Source: Lachnospiraceae bacterium | GTDB taxonomy: Bacteria > Bacillota_A > Clostridia > Lachnospirales > Lachnospiraceae | Assembly (NCBI GenBank): GCA_017553665.1 | Contig: JAFZKM010000012.1 | Location: forward strand, 1 to 7,736 | Direction of reading: 5' to 3' | DNA: 7,736 nt | Part shown: piece after piece, positions 1 through 6,342 of the stretch | Layout of the letters: the number at the start of each line of letters is the position of its first letter | How positions within the stretch are numbered: position 1 is the stretch's first letter | Notes under the pieces: model-generated | What the model was told of the DNA's origin: nothing | What the model saw: the letters and a program-made list of their open reading frames with translations, nothing else | Database searches by the model: none | Program-made: the position numbers and the translations under genes

Positions 1-1564
1 GAGTCTCGGTCGCGAAGCATGTCTGCGTAACTCCGAATCCGCGAAAAGCGCCCGCGGGCGGGTTGTTTGTATAATAAGCGGTTCCTTCGATCTCAAAGTT
101 CTCGTATGCGTACGGTCCCGCCGCATGCGTGCAGGCACGCTCGAGAACAGGTCCGCCAAGCGACGCGAACGCGCCGGTATCCGACTCGACCTTCGCCTTG
201 ACACCCATTATCCTGCCGTTCTCATCGCAGCCCATCGTGAAATCCATCACGAAATGATGTCTCTTCGGGTGTATCAGAAGAGATTCCGCGCGGGAAAGCT
301 TTACCTTTACGGGCCGTCTCGTGCAATACGCGATCAGCGCTGCGTGATGCTGGACGGTCATATCCTCTTTGCCGCCGAAGCCGCCGCCCACAAGGGCGTT
401 CTGGACCTTGACCTTTTTCGACCCGAGCATCAGCGTGACCTCATGCAGTGTGGTATGAGCGCTCTGATCGGTCGAATAGATGAATACATCGTCATCATCA
501 TCGATGAACGCCACCGCGCATTCGGGCTCGAGGAAAGCGTGCTCGGTCCAGGGTGTCTCGAAATGCTGCGAGATCACATATTTCGCTTTCTTTATCTCAC
601 CGTCCGCGTCGCCGCGCGAAACATGCTTATAGGCCTGGATATTGTTCTCTTCCTCGTCGAAGACCTTCGGCGCGTCCGGAGCCTTTGCCTCTTCTATCGT
701 ATGAACATGAGGGAGCACCTCATATTCGACCTTTACCAGCTTCTTGGCTTTTTCAAGCGTCTCGCGGTCCTCGGCCGCGACCAGCGCTATCGCGTCTCCG
801 AGATAATGAGTCAGCCCGCCGACAGGTATCAGCGTATACTGGTCGTGCTTTATATGACCGATCTTGTTCTCGCCCGGGATATCTTCCGCCGTCAGTACGG
901 CAGCCACACCCGGAAGCGCCTTTGCTGCGGAGGTGTCTATTGAGAGCACGCGGGCTCTCGGATATTTGCTCCTTACCGCGGAACCGTACAGCATTCCGTC
1001 AATATAGTAATCGTCGGGATATTTGCCGTATCCCTGCACCTTTTCGGGCACATCGAGCCTGTGAACTCGCTGTCCCATGCTCCAGTCGGTGGTTCCCGGC
1101 TCGGGGATAACTCCCGTACGCATGATCTCGGCCGCCAGCTTAACGGCCGCAATGATCTTCACATAGCCCGTGCAGCGGCAGTAGTTATTGCGCAGGGCAT
1201 ACTTTATCTCGGCTTCCGTCGGATCGGGATTCTTATCGAGCAGAGCCTTTGTACACATCACCATGCCCGGGATGCAGAAGCCGCACTGGACCGCGCCCGC
1301 TTCGCCGTACGCGAACGTAAATACCTTTGTTTCCCACTCACTGAGTCCCTCGACGGTAATGATATGCTTCCCGTCCAGACGGTCCAGCCCCGGCACGCAG
1401 GCCTTCACGGTCTCACCGTCGATGATGACCGTACACGCGCCGCACGCGCCCTCACTGCAGCCGTCCTTTACGGATGTCAGCTTCAGATCATCGCGAAGAA
1501 AACGAAGCAGTTTCTTCTTCGAATCGACGGTGTATTCTTTTCCGTTAACAAAGAAAGTTGACAT
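1..1564 (-). CDS. Selenium-dependent xanthine dehydrogenase-type molybdenum hydroxylase, [2Fe-2S]-Mo single chain (3' end cut by window edge)
   Basis: Predicted to hydroxylate xanthine or a related purine in the cytoplasm, passing electrons from molybdopterin to two [2Fe-2S] clusters. The first 521 codons are visible. The plant-type ferredoxin domain (about residues 1-75) has Cys36, 41, 44 and 56. The helical second-cluster domain (about 80-150) has Cys94, 97, 129 and 131. The molybdopterin domains start near residue 170. GGGFGGKE (393-400) is the cofactor loop. Gln367, Glu427 and Arg508 align by eye with bovine Gln767, Glu802 and Arg880 of the purine site. No FAD domain separates the iron-sulfur and Mo parts, as in the selenium-dependent XDH family (Enterococcus faecalis type, about 850 residues), so roughly 330 residues should lie to the left. 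The ATG at 1562-1564 has GGGGAGG 8 bases upstream. It is last in the yqeC, yqeB-mocA order, which supports a selenium-containing cofactor. E. coli XdhD shares this layout but lacks the cluster cysteines kept here. The family call is firm; exact substrate and selenium use are inferred. Confidence 0.92.
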   Translation of the reverse strand, partial: MSTFFVNGKEYTVDSKKKLLRFLRDDLKLTSVKDGCSEGACGACTVIIDGETVKACVPGLDRLDGKHIITVEGLSEWETKVFTFAYGEAGAVQCGFCIPGMVMCTKALLDKNPDPTEAEIKYALRNNYCRCTGYVKIIAAVKLAAEIMRTGVIPEPGTTDWSMGQRVHRLDVPEKVQGYGKYPDDYYIDGMLYGSAVRSKYPRARVLSIDTSAAKALPGVAAVLTAEDIPGENKIGHIKHDQYTLIPVGGLTHYLGDAIALVAAEDRETLEKAKKLVKVEYEVLPHVHTIEEAKAPDAPKVFDEEENNIQAYKHVSRGDADGEIKKAKYVISQHFETPWTEHAFLEPECAVAFIDDDDDVFIYSTDQSAHTTLHEVTLMLGSKKVKVQNALVGGGFGGKEDMTVQHHAALIAYCTRRPVKVKLSRAESLLIHPKRHHFVMDFTMGCDENGRIMGVKAKVESDTGAFASLGGPVLERACTHAAGPYAYENFEIEGTAYYTNNPPAGAFRGFGVTQTCFATET

Positions 1565-1572
1565 ATATCATG

Positions 1573-1579
1573 CCTCCCC
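1573..1579 (-). promoter_or_regulatory. Ribosome binding site of the single-chain hydroxylase
   Basis: On the minus strand GGGGAGG lies 8 bases before the ATG at 1564-1562. A second ATG at 1571-1569 is in another frame and reaches a stop after eight codons, so this site decides the start. It sits in the 56-base gap after yqeB-mocA, where I see no convincing terminator (no strong hairpin followed by a T run). Read-through from the upstream accessory genes is therefore likely. Confidence 0.7.
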
Positions 1580-1620
1580 GATACATTCCCTGTTCATATC
1601 CGTCCGGAGCCGTGCTTGGT

Positions 1621-2976
1621 TCAGGTGCCTGTTTGATCTCCGGCATTATTGTAGTCTATATCCTCGAGCTCAGCCTCGCTCGCGCTTACCACGATGAGCT
1701 CCTCACGGTGCTTCATGATCACGCGTTTGCCTCCGATGTCCCCTGTCAGTTCTTCAAGTTCCGAATAGTATTTTCTCCCGAAGAGACAGGGATTGCCGAG
1801 CATATCCTCACCGTTGCCCATGCACGCGAGTTCTTTATCGCCCGCCGCGTATGAATTGATGAGGCGCCTAAATGTATCTTCCGTCAGTTTAGGCTGGTCG
1901 CAGACCGCGAACAGGATCGCCCTGCAGTCCTTCATCGCGGCAAGTCCGAGCTTTATCGACTCGGATATCCCGAGCTCGGGATGATCGTTGCGAACCACCC
2001 TGAAGCCGTTGTTCTTCGCGTATTCCGCGATCTCATCATAGCCTGTGACCACGGTTCTTCGCTGCCCTGTTTTTGCCGCCGCGTCCAGACAGTATTCAAA
2101 CATCCGCCTTCCGCCGATCTGAGCGAGCAGCTTGTTAGAGCCGTACCTCCTGCCCTCTCCGGCCGCCAGGATGATGATCCCGGTGCCCTTAAGGCGTTCC
2201 TCATATCTCGAAACCGCCTCAAGCACTCCGCCTCCTATCGCGCGAGCTTTGTCAGAGATCGTATAGCAATGCGAGACCTCGCATCTCGCGTCAATGTCTC
2301 CGCACTTCATCCCGGCGCGCACCTGCACGCCCTCCTGAAGCATTCCGCGGATAATGCCGGGCATAAGCGCCTTAATGGGAACTCCGCCCGATTCGGCGAC
2401 AACATCGCCTTCCAGGACCTTCTCTCCTATCTGCCTGACCGGATGAAATTCTCCGTCCGCGGCAGCGCGAATGATCCTCTCAACCGAGTACCCGCCTATC
2501 TCTCCGGGGATCCCGGTATTCGGGATCGCGCTCCCGTTATATATCGTTCTTCCGAGGTAATGCCCTCTTTTTGTCTCGACCACGCAGTGGCAGTCAATTC
2601 CCGCCATAAATCCGGGTCCCACGCCGATCACAAGTCCCGCGTCGTTTATCGTCGTTCCGAGATTCTTTTTTGCTATGATCGCATCCACCACAATATCCGG
2701 CGCGAATTCTTCCCTTATGGCCGCTTCGGGATCGACGATCACGGGTATCTTCTCGGCCGCTATCGCCCTTTCCGCCTCTTCGATGCCGCTTACGAGCACT
2801 GACTCGATCCCTTCCACTGCGGCGCTGCCTTCATAGACAGCCCTCGAAAAGGCAACAGTCCTGCGCACCGTGGTAGGAACCGCAGTCTCGGTCATCAGTA
2901 TGTCATAACCGCATCGCCTGAGCCTGTATGCGATTCCGGTCGCGAGGTCCCCCGCGCCCTTTATAAGTATCTTCAT
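1621..2976 (-). CDS. Fused selenium-dependent hydroxylase maturation protein YqeB and MocA-type molybdopterin cytidylyltransferase
   Basis: One uninterrupted frame of 451 codons joins two proteins that are usually separate. Residues 1 to about 262 are a YqeB/EF2563-family protein, a marker of labile-selenium molybdenum hydroxylases whose chemistry is unsettled. It shows a Rossmann-like GAGDLATG (7-14), PNTGIPGEIGGY (152-163) and SDKARAIGGGVLEA (241-254). From about residue 266 there is a MocA/YgfJ nucleotidyltransferase: LAAGEGRRYGSNK (270-282) for nucleotide and phosphate binding, CDQP (359-362) with the metal-binding Asp, GNPCLFG (394-400), GDIGGK (412-417) and DID (439-441). It should form molybdopterin cytosine dinucleotide in the cytoplasm. 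The linker is only a few residues. The start is placed at the ATG at 2976 because GGAG (2985-2988) is 8 bases before it; the in-frame ATG at 2982 overlaps the yqeC stop and is only 2 bases from that site. YqeB Cys129 and Cys131 (GIDCHC) are possible selenium or sulfur handling residues, which is speculation. No frameshift is seen. Confidence 0.92.
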   Translation of the reverse strand: MKILIKGAGDLATGIAYRLRRCGYDILMTETAVPTTVRRTVAFSRAVYEGSAAVEGIESVLVSGIEEAERAIAAEKIPVIVDPEAAIREEFAPDIVVDAIIAKKNLGTTINDAGLVIGVGPGFMAGIDCHCVVETKRGHYLGRTIYNGSAIPNTGIPGEIGGYSVERIIRAAADGEFHPVRQIGEKVLEGDVVAESGGVPIKALMPGIIRGMLQEGVQVRAGMKCGDIDARCEVSHCYTISDKARAIGGGVLEAVSRYEERLKGTGIIILAAGEGRRYGSNKLLAQIGGRRMFEYCLDAAAKTGQRRTVVTGYDEIAEYAKNNGFRVVRNDHPELGISESIKLGLAAMKDCRAILFAVCDQPKLTEDTFRRLINSYAAGDKELACMGNGEDMLGNPCLFGRKYYSELEELTGDIGGKRVIMKHREELIVVSASEAELEDIDYNNAGDQTGT

Positions 2977-2978
2977 AG

Positions 2979-3803
2979 TCATTTCTCCACTCGTATATGC
3001 CCGTTCTTCACTGAACCTGCGAAAATCCTGATATCCGGGATCCGGCCTTCGGCTTCTTTCCCGGATATCGCCCGGTCTGCAGCAAGTACCGTCCTCAGCT
3101 CCTTCGCGAGCGCAAGTGCCTTTTCCGTATCCGCTTCGGTATCGGCCTGATTGATGAACAACATAATGTTTTCGGACGGGGCATCCGTCACAATATTCCT
3201 GCCCGCTTCCGCGGCTGTCGCCTTCGCGACCGCCTCAGCCGTAACCGTATCGTCCGGTCCGAGTCCCGTATATTCCTTAAAAAGATCCGGCCTGTGTACC
3301 GCCTCGCTTACTTTTTTCCCGATTCCCGAGAGTCCGGTCACCCATATCACCCTGTCGGTGTTCTCCGGTATCACCGGTTCGTGCGCGGCATGGCATTTGA
3401 GCGGCATCCTTCTCGCACCGTCCGCCTCAACGATTACATCCTCCGCAAGCTCCGTCAGCCTCTCAAACGAAACGGACGGCACCGTAAGCTTCCGGGCGTC
3501 CTCCGCCGGGGTTCCGATGCATACCGGAACCGGCCTCCTTCCGCGTTCATCCTGCCGGCCATGCTCCGCAGCAGCGGCACGCTCCTGCCGTTCGAACTCT
3601 GCTTTGAGTTCTTCTTCCGTCTCAACCGTCGGAATCCCTTCGGGACGCATGATATGCGTGGTAGTGCAGATCACCGTTCTCCCGTGCCCGCAGAGTTCCT
3701 CCGCCAGCCGCATCATCAGCGAGGTCTTGCCGCCCGAGCCGATGATCGCGGTTATCCCCTTATTTATTTCAAGTATATCACAAAATTTGTTAGACTTATA
3801 CAA
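2979..3803 (-). CDS. yqeC: Putative selenium-dependent hydroxylase accessory protein YqeC
   Basis: YqeC-family protein, predicted cytoplasmic NTP-binding factor that occurs with YqeB, SelD and selenium-dependent molybdenum hydroxylases; its exact reaction is not established. With the start chosen here (TTG at 3803, 274 residues) a P-loop-like GSGGKTS lies at 22-28, the family signature EADGARRMPLK at 126-136, HEPVIP at 141-146 and NQAD, resembling a GTPase NKxD base-reading motif, at 218-221. A charged Ala/Arg/Glu-rich stretch (about 72-92) looks like a surface loop. The frame continues upstream to ATGs at 3824, 3845 and 3878. A TATAAT box at 3870-3875 would start transcription near 3862, excluding 3878, and none of the three ATGs has a well-spaced binding site. 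The TTG has GGCAGGT 7 bases upstream and gives the usual family N-terminus just before the P-loop; ATG 3824 is the main alternative. The stop is 2 bases from the preferred yqeB-mocA start, so the two genes are surely co-transcribed. Confidence 0.9.
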   Translation of the reverse strand: MYKSNKFCDILEINKGITAIIGSGGKTSLMMRLAEELCGHGRTVICTTTHIMRPEGIPTVETEEELKAEFERQERAAAAEHGRQDERGRRPVPVCIGTPAEDARKLTVPSVSFERLTELAEDVIVEADGARRMPLKCHAAHEPVIPENTDRVIWVTGLSGIGKKVSEAVHRPDLFKEYTGLGPDDTVTAEAVAKATAAEAGRNIVTDAPSENIMLFINQADTEADTEKALALAKELRTVLAADRAISGKEAEGRIPDIRIFAGSVKNGHIRVEK

Positions 3804-3869
3804 TTTTTTTACCTGCCATCTCATTTTGTACAGACAAATCCCCATTAAGATTTTAAAACCCGCCGACAA

Positions 3870-3875
3870 ATTATA
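3870..3875 (-). promoter_or_regulatory. Candidate -10 box of the leftward yqeC operon
   Basis: The minus strand reads TATAAT exactly at 3875-3870. The -35 region is poor: GTATAG at 17-base spacing or TTGTAT at 19, so the promoter may need an activator or be weak. Transcription would begin near 3862, giving a leader of about 60 bases before the TTG at 3803. This is a consensus match read by eye with no transcript data. Confidence 0.5.
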
Positions 3876-3920
3876 CAACCCTTACAAAAAAACTATACAA
3901 ATTCGATAAAAGGGGTATAA
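3871..3920. repeat. Imperfect inverted repeat between the divergent promoters, candidate operator
   Basis: The left arm, TTATAC-AA-CCCTT (3871-3883), is mirrored by AAGGG-GTATAA (3910-3920) with a two-base bulge. The left arm overlaps the leftward -10 box and the right arm ends 18 bases before the rightward -10 box, so a regulator bound here could touch both promoters. The same stretch holds TATACAA at 3872-3878 and 3894-3900, 22 bases or about two helical turns apart, with a third copy at 3797-3803. In such AT-rich DNA this could be chance. No regulator gene lies in the window. Confidence 0.3.
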
Positions 3921-3935
3921 AAAATCTTTTGCCCG

Positions 3936-3944
3936 TGCTATAAT
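3936..3944 (+). promoter_or_regulatory. Candidate extended -10 promoter of xdhABC
   Basis: TGC followed by TATAAT (3939-3944) forms an extended -10 element, a perfect match to the sigma-A type consensus. The expected -35 position (around 3916-3921) has no TTGACA-like sequence, which fits an extended -10 promoter. Transcription would begin near 3951, leaving a leader of about 44 bases before the xdhA ATG. That is too short for a purine or molybdenum-cofactor riboswitch. Confidence 0.55.
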
Positions 3945-3976
3945 ATTTTTAGATTGGTTTAGTTCTTTCTTTGGAG

Positions 3977-3983
3977 AAGGAGG
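3977..3983 (+). promoter_or_regulatory. Ribosome binding site of xdhA
   Basis: AAGGAGG lies 11 bases before the ATG at 3995, a slightly long but workable spacing. The frame is open back to a TTG at 3971, but that codon precedes this site and has none of its own. This sets the start at 3995. Confidence 0.7.
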
Positions 3984-3994
3984 ATAAAGAACTT

Positions 3995-6283
3995 ATGAAA
4001 ACCGGTGAAAGCGTAATAAGAGTCGACGCATTTGACAAAGTCACGGGCCGTACGAAGTATTACGAGGACCTTGTGCCCCAGAACGCCCTCTTTGTCAGGA
4101 TCAAGCATTCCACGATCGCGCACGGCTTTGTAAAGTCGGTCGATACGTCGAAGGCTGAAGCGATCGACGGCGTTGTTAAAGTACTTACATGCTTTGACGT
4201 CCCCGATACCTGCTTCCCGACCGCGGGACATCCCTGGTCGAGGGACCCTTCACATCAGGACGTCGCGGACAGGCATCTGCTGAACAGGCACATACGTTAT
4301 TATGGGGATGACGTGGCTGTGGTCATCGCGGAAACAGAGCTTGCCGCTGTTCAGGGCGTCCGCGCTCTTGAAGTCGAGTATGAGGAACTCCCCTTTGTCC
4401 TTGACGCGCAGGAAGCCATGAAAGACGGCGCTCCGCAGCTTCATGACGAATTCCCGAATAATATCCTTAAACACACATCTAACTATACGGGCAATTACGC
4501 CGAGGCGATCAAAGAGCCCGGCCTGATCAAGGTCGAGGGCTGGTACGACACGCCCACCGTGCAGCATTGCCACCTAGAGAATCACGGCTGCTTCGCTTAT
4601 GAAGAGAACGGCCGTATCGTTGTCGTTGCTTCCACTCAGATCCCGCATATCATCAGACGTGTCTGCGCGCAGGCCATCGGCCGTCCGTGGGCCGACATCC
4701 ATGTGATCAAGCCCTACATCGGCGGCGGCTTCGGCAATAAGCAGGACGCTCTTTACGAGCCTCTCTGCTGCTGGTGCACCACGCAGGTCGGAGGCCGTCC
4801 GGTCCGCATCGACTGTTCCCGCGAAGAGACCTTCGTCTCTAACCGCGTGCGTCACGCGATCCGTTTCCATATCACCACATGGCTGAAAAAAGACGGCGAG
4901 ATCGCAGCCCGCAAGGTCGAGCTTTTCTCGAATCAGGGCGCTTACGCTTCCCACGGACACTCGATCGTGGCGAAGGCTATGGGCTCGTTCCCGCAGCATT
5001 ATCCCTGCCCGAATTACGAGTGCGACAGCTACACCGTTTACACGAACCGCCCCGTTGCCGGCGCGATGAGAGGCTACGGCATGCCGCAGGCTTCCTTTGC
5101 CGACGAGAGCAATATCGATGAGTGCGCTCGCGCGCTCGGGAAGGACCCGATCGAATACCGCATGCAGGTCATCATGCCCGATCATTTCGAGGACGGCTTC
5201 TCCAAAAACGTCAATTATTTCGATTCCTTCAGAGTCTGCCTTGAGAAAGGCCGGAAGGATTTCGATTATGACCGCCGCAAGGCCGAATACGCGAACGACA
5301 AGGGCGATGTACGCCGTGCCGTGGGCGTTGCGACCTTCTGGTACAATACCGCGGTTTATCCCATTTCCCTTGAGACCTCGTCAAACCGCATGCAGCTGAA
5401 TCTCGACGGAACCGTTACGATGCAGTGCGGTGAGACAGAGATCGGCCAGGGCGCTGACACCGCGTTCGCGCAGATGACAGCCGAAGCCGTGGGTCTGAAG
5501 AGCTATAAGGACGTTCACGTTGTTTCCTGCCAGGATACCGACATCACCCCGACGGGCCTCGGCGCGTACGCTTCGCGTCAGACCTATGTCGCAGGTTTCT
5601 CGATCATGCAGACCGCCGGCATTCTCCGCGATAAGATATTAAAACGGGCCTGTCAGCTCACGCGCCAGGACGATTACAATCTTGAGATCGAGGACGGCAA
5701 TATCGTCCGCATTACCGACGGCAAAGTCCTGATGAGTCTCGCGGAACTCGCGAAGCAGGTTCAGTACAATCCCGCCGACAGCGAGCACATTACCGCCGAA
5801 TCGACTTATACGATCCGCAACAACGCGTACTCCTTCGGCTGCTCGTTCGTTGATATCACCGTCGATATCCCGATGTGCAAGATCACTCTGAACAAGTGCC
5901 TGAACGTCCATGACTGCGGCAAGCTGATCAATCCCGCTCTGGCGGAAGCGCAGGTTCACGGCGGCATGTCGATGGCGATCGGCTACGGCATGAGCGAGCA
6001 GCTCCTCTTCGACGAGAAGACCGGGCGTCCGCTCAACAATAACCTGCTCGACTACAAGCTTTCGACATTTATGGATCATCCTCACCTCGAGGTGGATTTC
6101 GCGGAGAATCCCGAGCCCACCTCGCCGTTCGGAACGAAGGCTCTCGGCGAGCCTCCCGCATGCTCGATGGCACCCGCCATCAGAAATGCGCTGCTTTCGG
6201 CGACAGGAGTCGCGATCAACCAGACTCCGATCAATCCGCATATTATGTTCAAAAAGTTTAAGGAAGCCGGTTTGATACAATAA
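3995..6283 (+). CDS. xdhA: Xanthine dehydrogenase, molybdenum-binding subunit
   Basis: Catalytic subunit (762 residues) of a three-subunit xanthine dehydrogenase. It binds the molybdopterin cofactor and hydroxylates hypoxanthine or xanthine in the cytoplasm, or runs the reverse reaction on urate in some anaerobes. It resembles E. coli XdhA along its whole length and is nearly the same size (E. coli about 750). The N-terminal a/b hammerhead domain spans about 1-135 and the Mo-binding domains follow to the end. Motifs are STQIPH (213-218, Gln215 matching bovine Gln767), GGGFGNKQ (243-250), Glu277 in SREE (matching Glu802), AMRGYG (357-362, Arg359 matching Arg880), GQGADT (484-489) and LGEPPA (717-722), where Glu719 matches the catalytic base Glu1261. 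Both purine-binding residues are kept, favouring a purine over an aldehyde substrate. An unusual LCCWC (257-261) follows the cofactor loop; E. coli XdhA has no cysteines there. First gene of xdhABC, 59 bases before xdhB. Confidence 0.97.
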   Translation: MKTGESVIRVDAFDKVTGRTKYYEDLVPQNALFVRIKHSTIAHGFVKSVDTSKAEAIDGVVKVLTCFDVPDTCFPTAGHPWSRDPSHQDVADRHLLNRHIRYYGDDVAVVIAETELAAVQGVRALEVEYEELPFVLDAQEAMKDGAPQLHDEFPNNILKHTSNYTGNYAEAIKEPGLIKVEGWYDTPTVQHCHLENHGCFAYEENGRIVVVASTQIPHIIRRVCAQAIGRPWADIHVIKPYIGGGFGNKQDALYEPLCCWCTTQVGGRPVRIDCSREETFVSNRVRHAIRFHITTWLKKDGEIAARKVELFSNQGAYASHGHSIVAKAMGSFPQHYPCPNYECDSYTVYTNRPVAGAMRGYGMPQASFADESNIDECARALGKDPIEYRMQVIMPDHFEDGFSKNVNYFDSFRVCLEKGRKDFDYDRRKAEYANDKGDVRRAVGVATFWYNTAVYPISLETSSNRMQLNLDGTVTMQCGETEIGQGADTAFAQMTAEAVGLKSYKDVHVVSCQDTDITPTGLGAYASRQTYVAGFSIMQTAGILRDKILKRACQLTRQDDYNLEIEDGNIVRITDGKVLMSLAELAKQVQYNPADSEHITAESTYTIRNNAYSFGCSFVDITVDIPMCKITLNKCLNVHDCGKLINPALAEAQVHGGMSMAIGYGMSEQLLFDEKTGRPLNNNLLDYKLSTFMDHPHLEVDFAENPEPTSPFGTKALGEPPACSMAPAIRNALLSATGVAINQTPINPHIMFKKFKEAGLIQ

Positions 6284-6312
6284 ACCCGAAAGGCAACCGA
6301 CATATGATCACG

Positions 6313-6327
6313 TGCGCATAAAGCGCA
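6313..6327 (+). other. Small stem-loop in the xdhA-xdhB gap
   Basis: TGCGC (6313-6317) and GCGCA (6323-6327) can pair across the loop ATAAA. No T run follows, so it is not an intrinsic terminator. It ends 4 bases before the xdhB binding site (GGAG, 6332-6335), so it could protect mRNA ends or tune xdhB translation. A five-pair stem is short and could be chance. Confidence 0.3.
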
Positions 6328-6342
6328 GATTGGAGAATATAC

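Noticed and set aside
1565..1620. Terminator between yqeB-mocA and the single-chain hydroxylase
   Set aside because: Only a weak partial palindrome around TCCGGA is present with no T run, so read-through is more likely.
125..2802. Long plus-strand open frames (such as 125-943, 1061-1561 and 1981-2802) opposite the leftward operon
   Set aside because: They lie antisense to genes with full family motifs, have Arg/His-rich translations with no recognisable domain, and lack convincing binding sites. They are by-products of GC-rich codon use on the coding strand.
2980..2982. ATG at 2982 as the start of yqeB-mocA
   Set aside because: Only 2 bases separate it from GGAG. The ATG at 2976 has 8-base spacing and gives the usual YqeB N-terminus (MKILIKGAGDLATG).
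3151..3909. Plus-strand open frame of 252 codons opposite yqeC
   Set aside because: The translation is a low-complexity Ser/Ala-rich mirror of yqeC. The YqeC signatures on the minus strand are unambiguous.
3945..3994. Riboswitch (purine, xanthine or molybdenum cofactor type) upstream of xdhA
   Set aside because: The predicted leader is only about 44 bases and holds no multi-stem structure or known core sequence.
3971..3994. TTG at 3971 as the start of xdhA
   Set aside because: It precedes the AAGGAGG site and has no binding site of its own; the ATG at 3995 is correctly placed.
4574..6280. Minus-strand open frames (4574-5185, 5639-6280) inside xdhA
   Set aside because: Antisense shadows of a gene that matches E. 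coli XdhA end to end.
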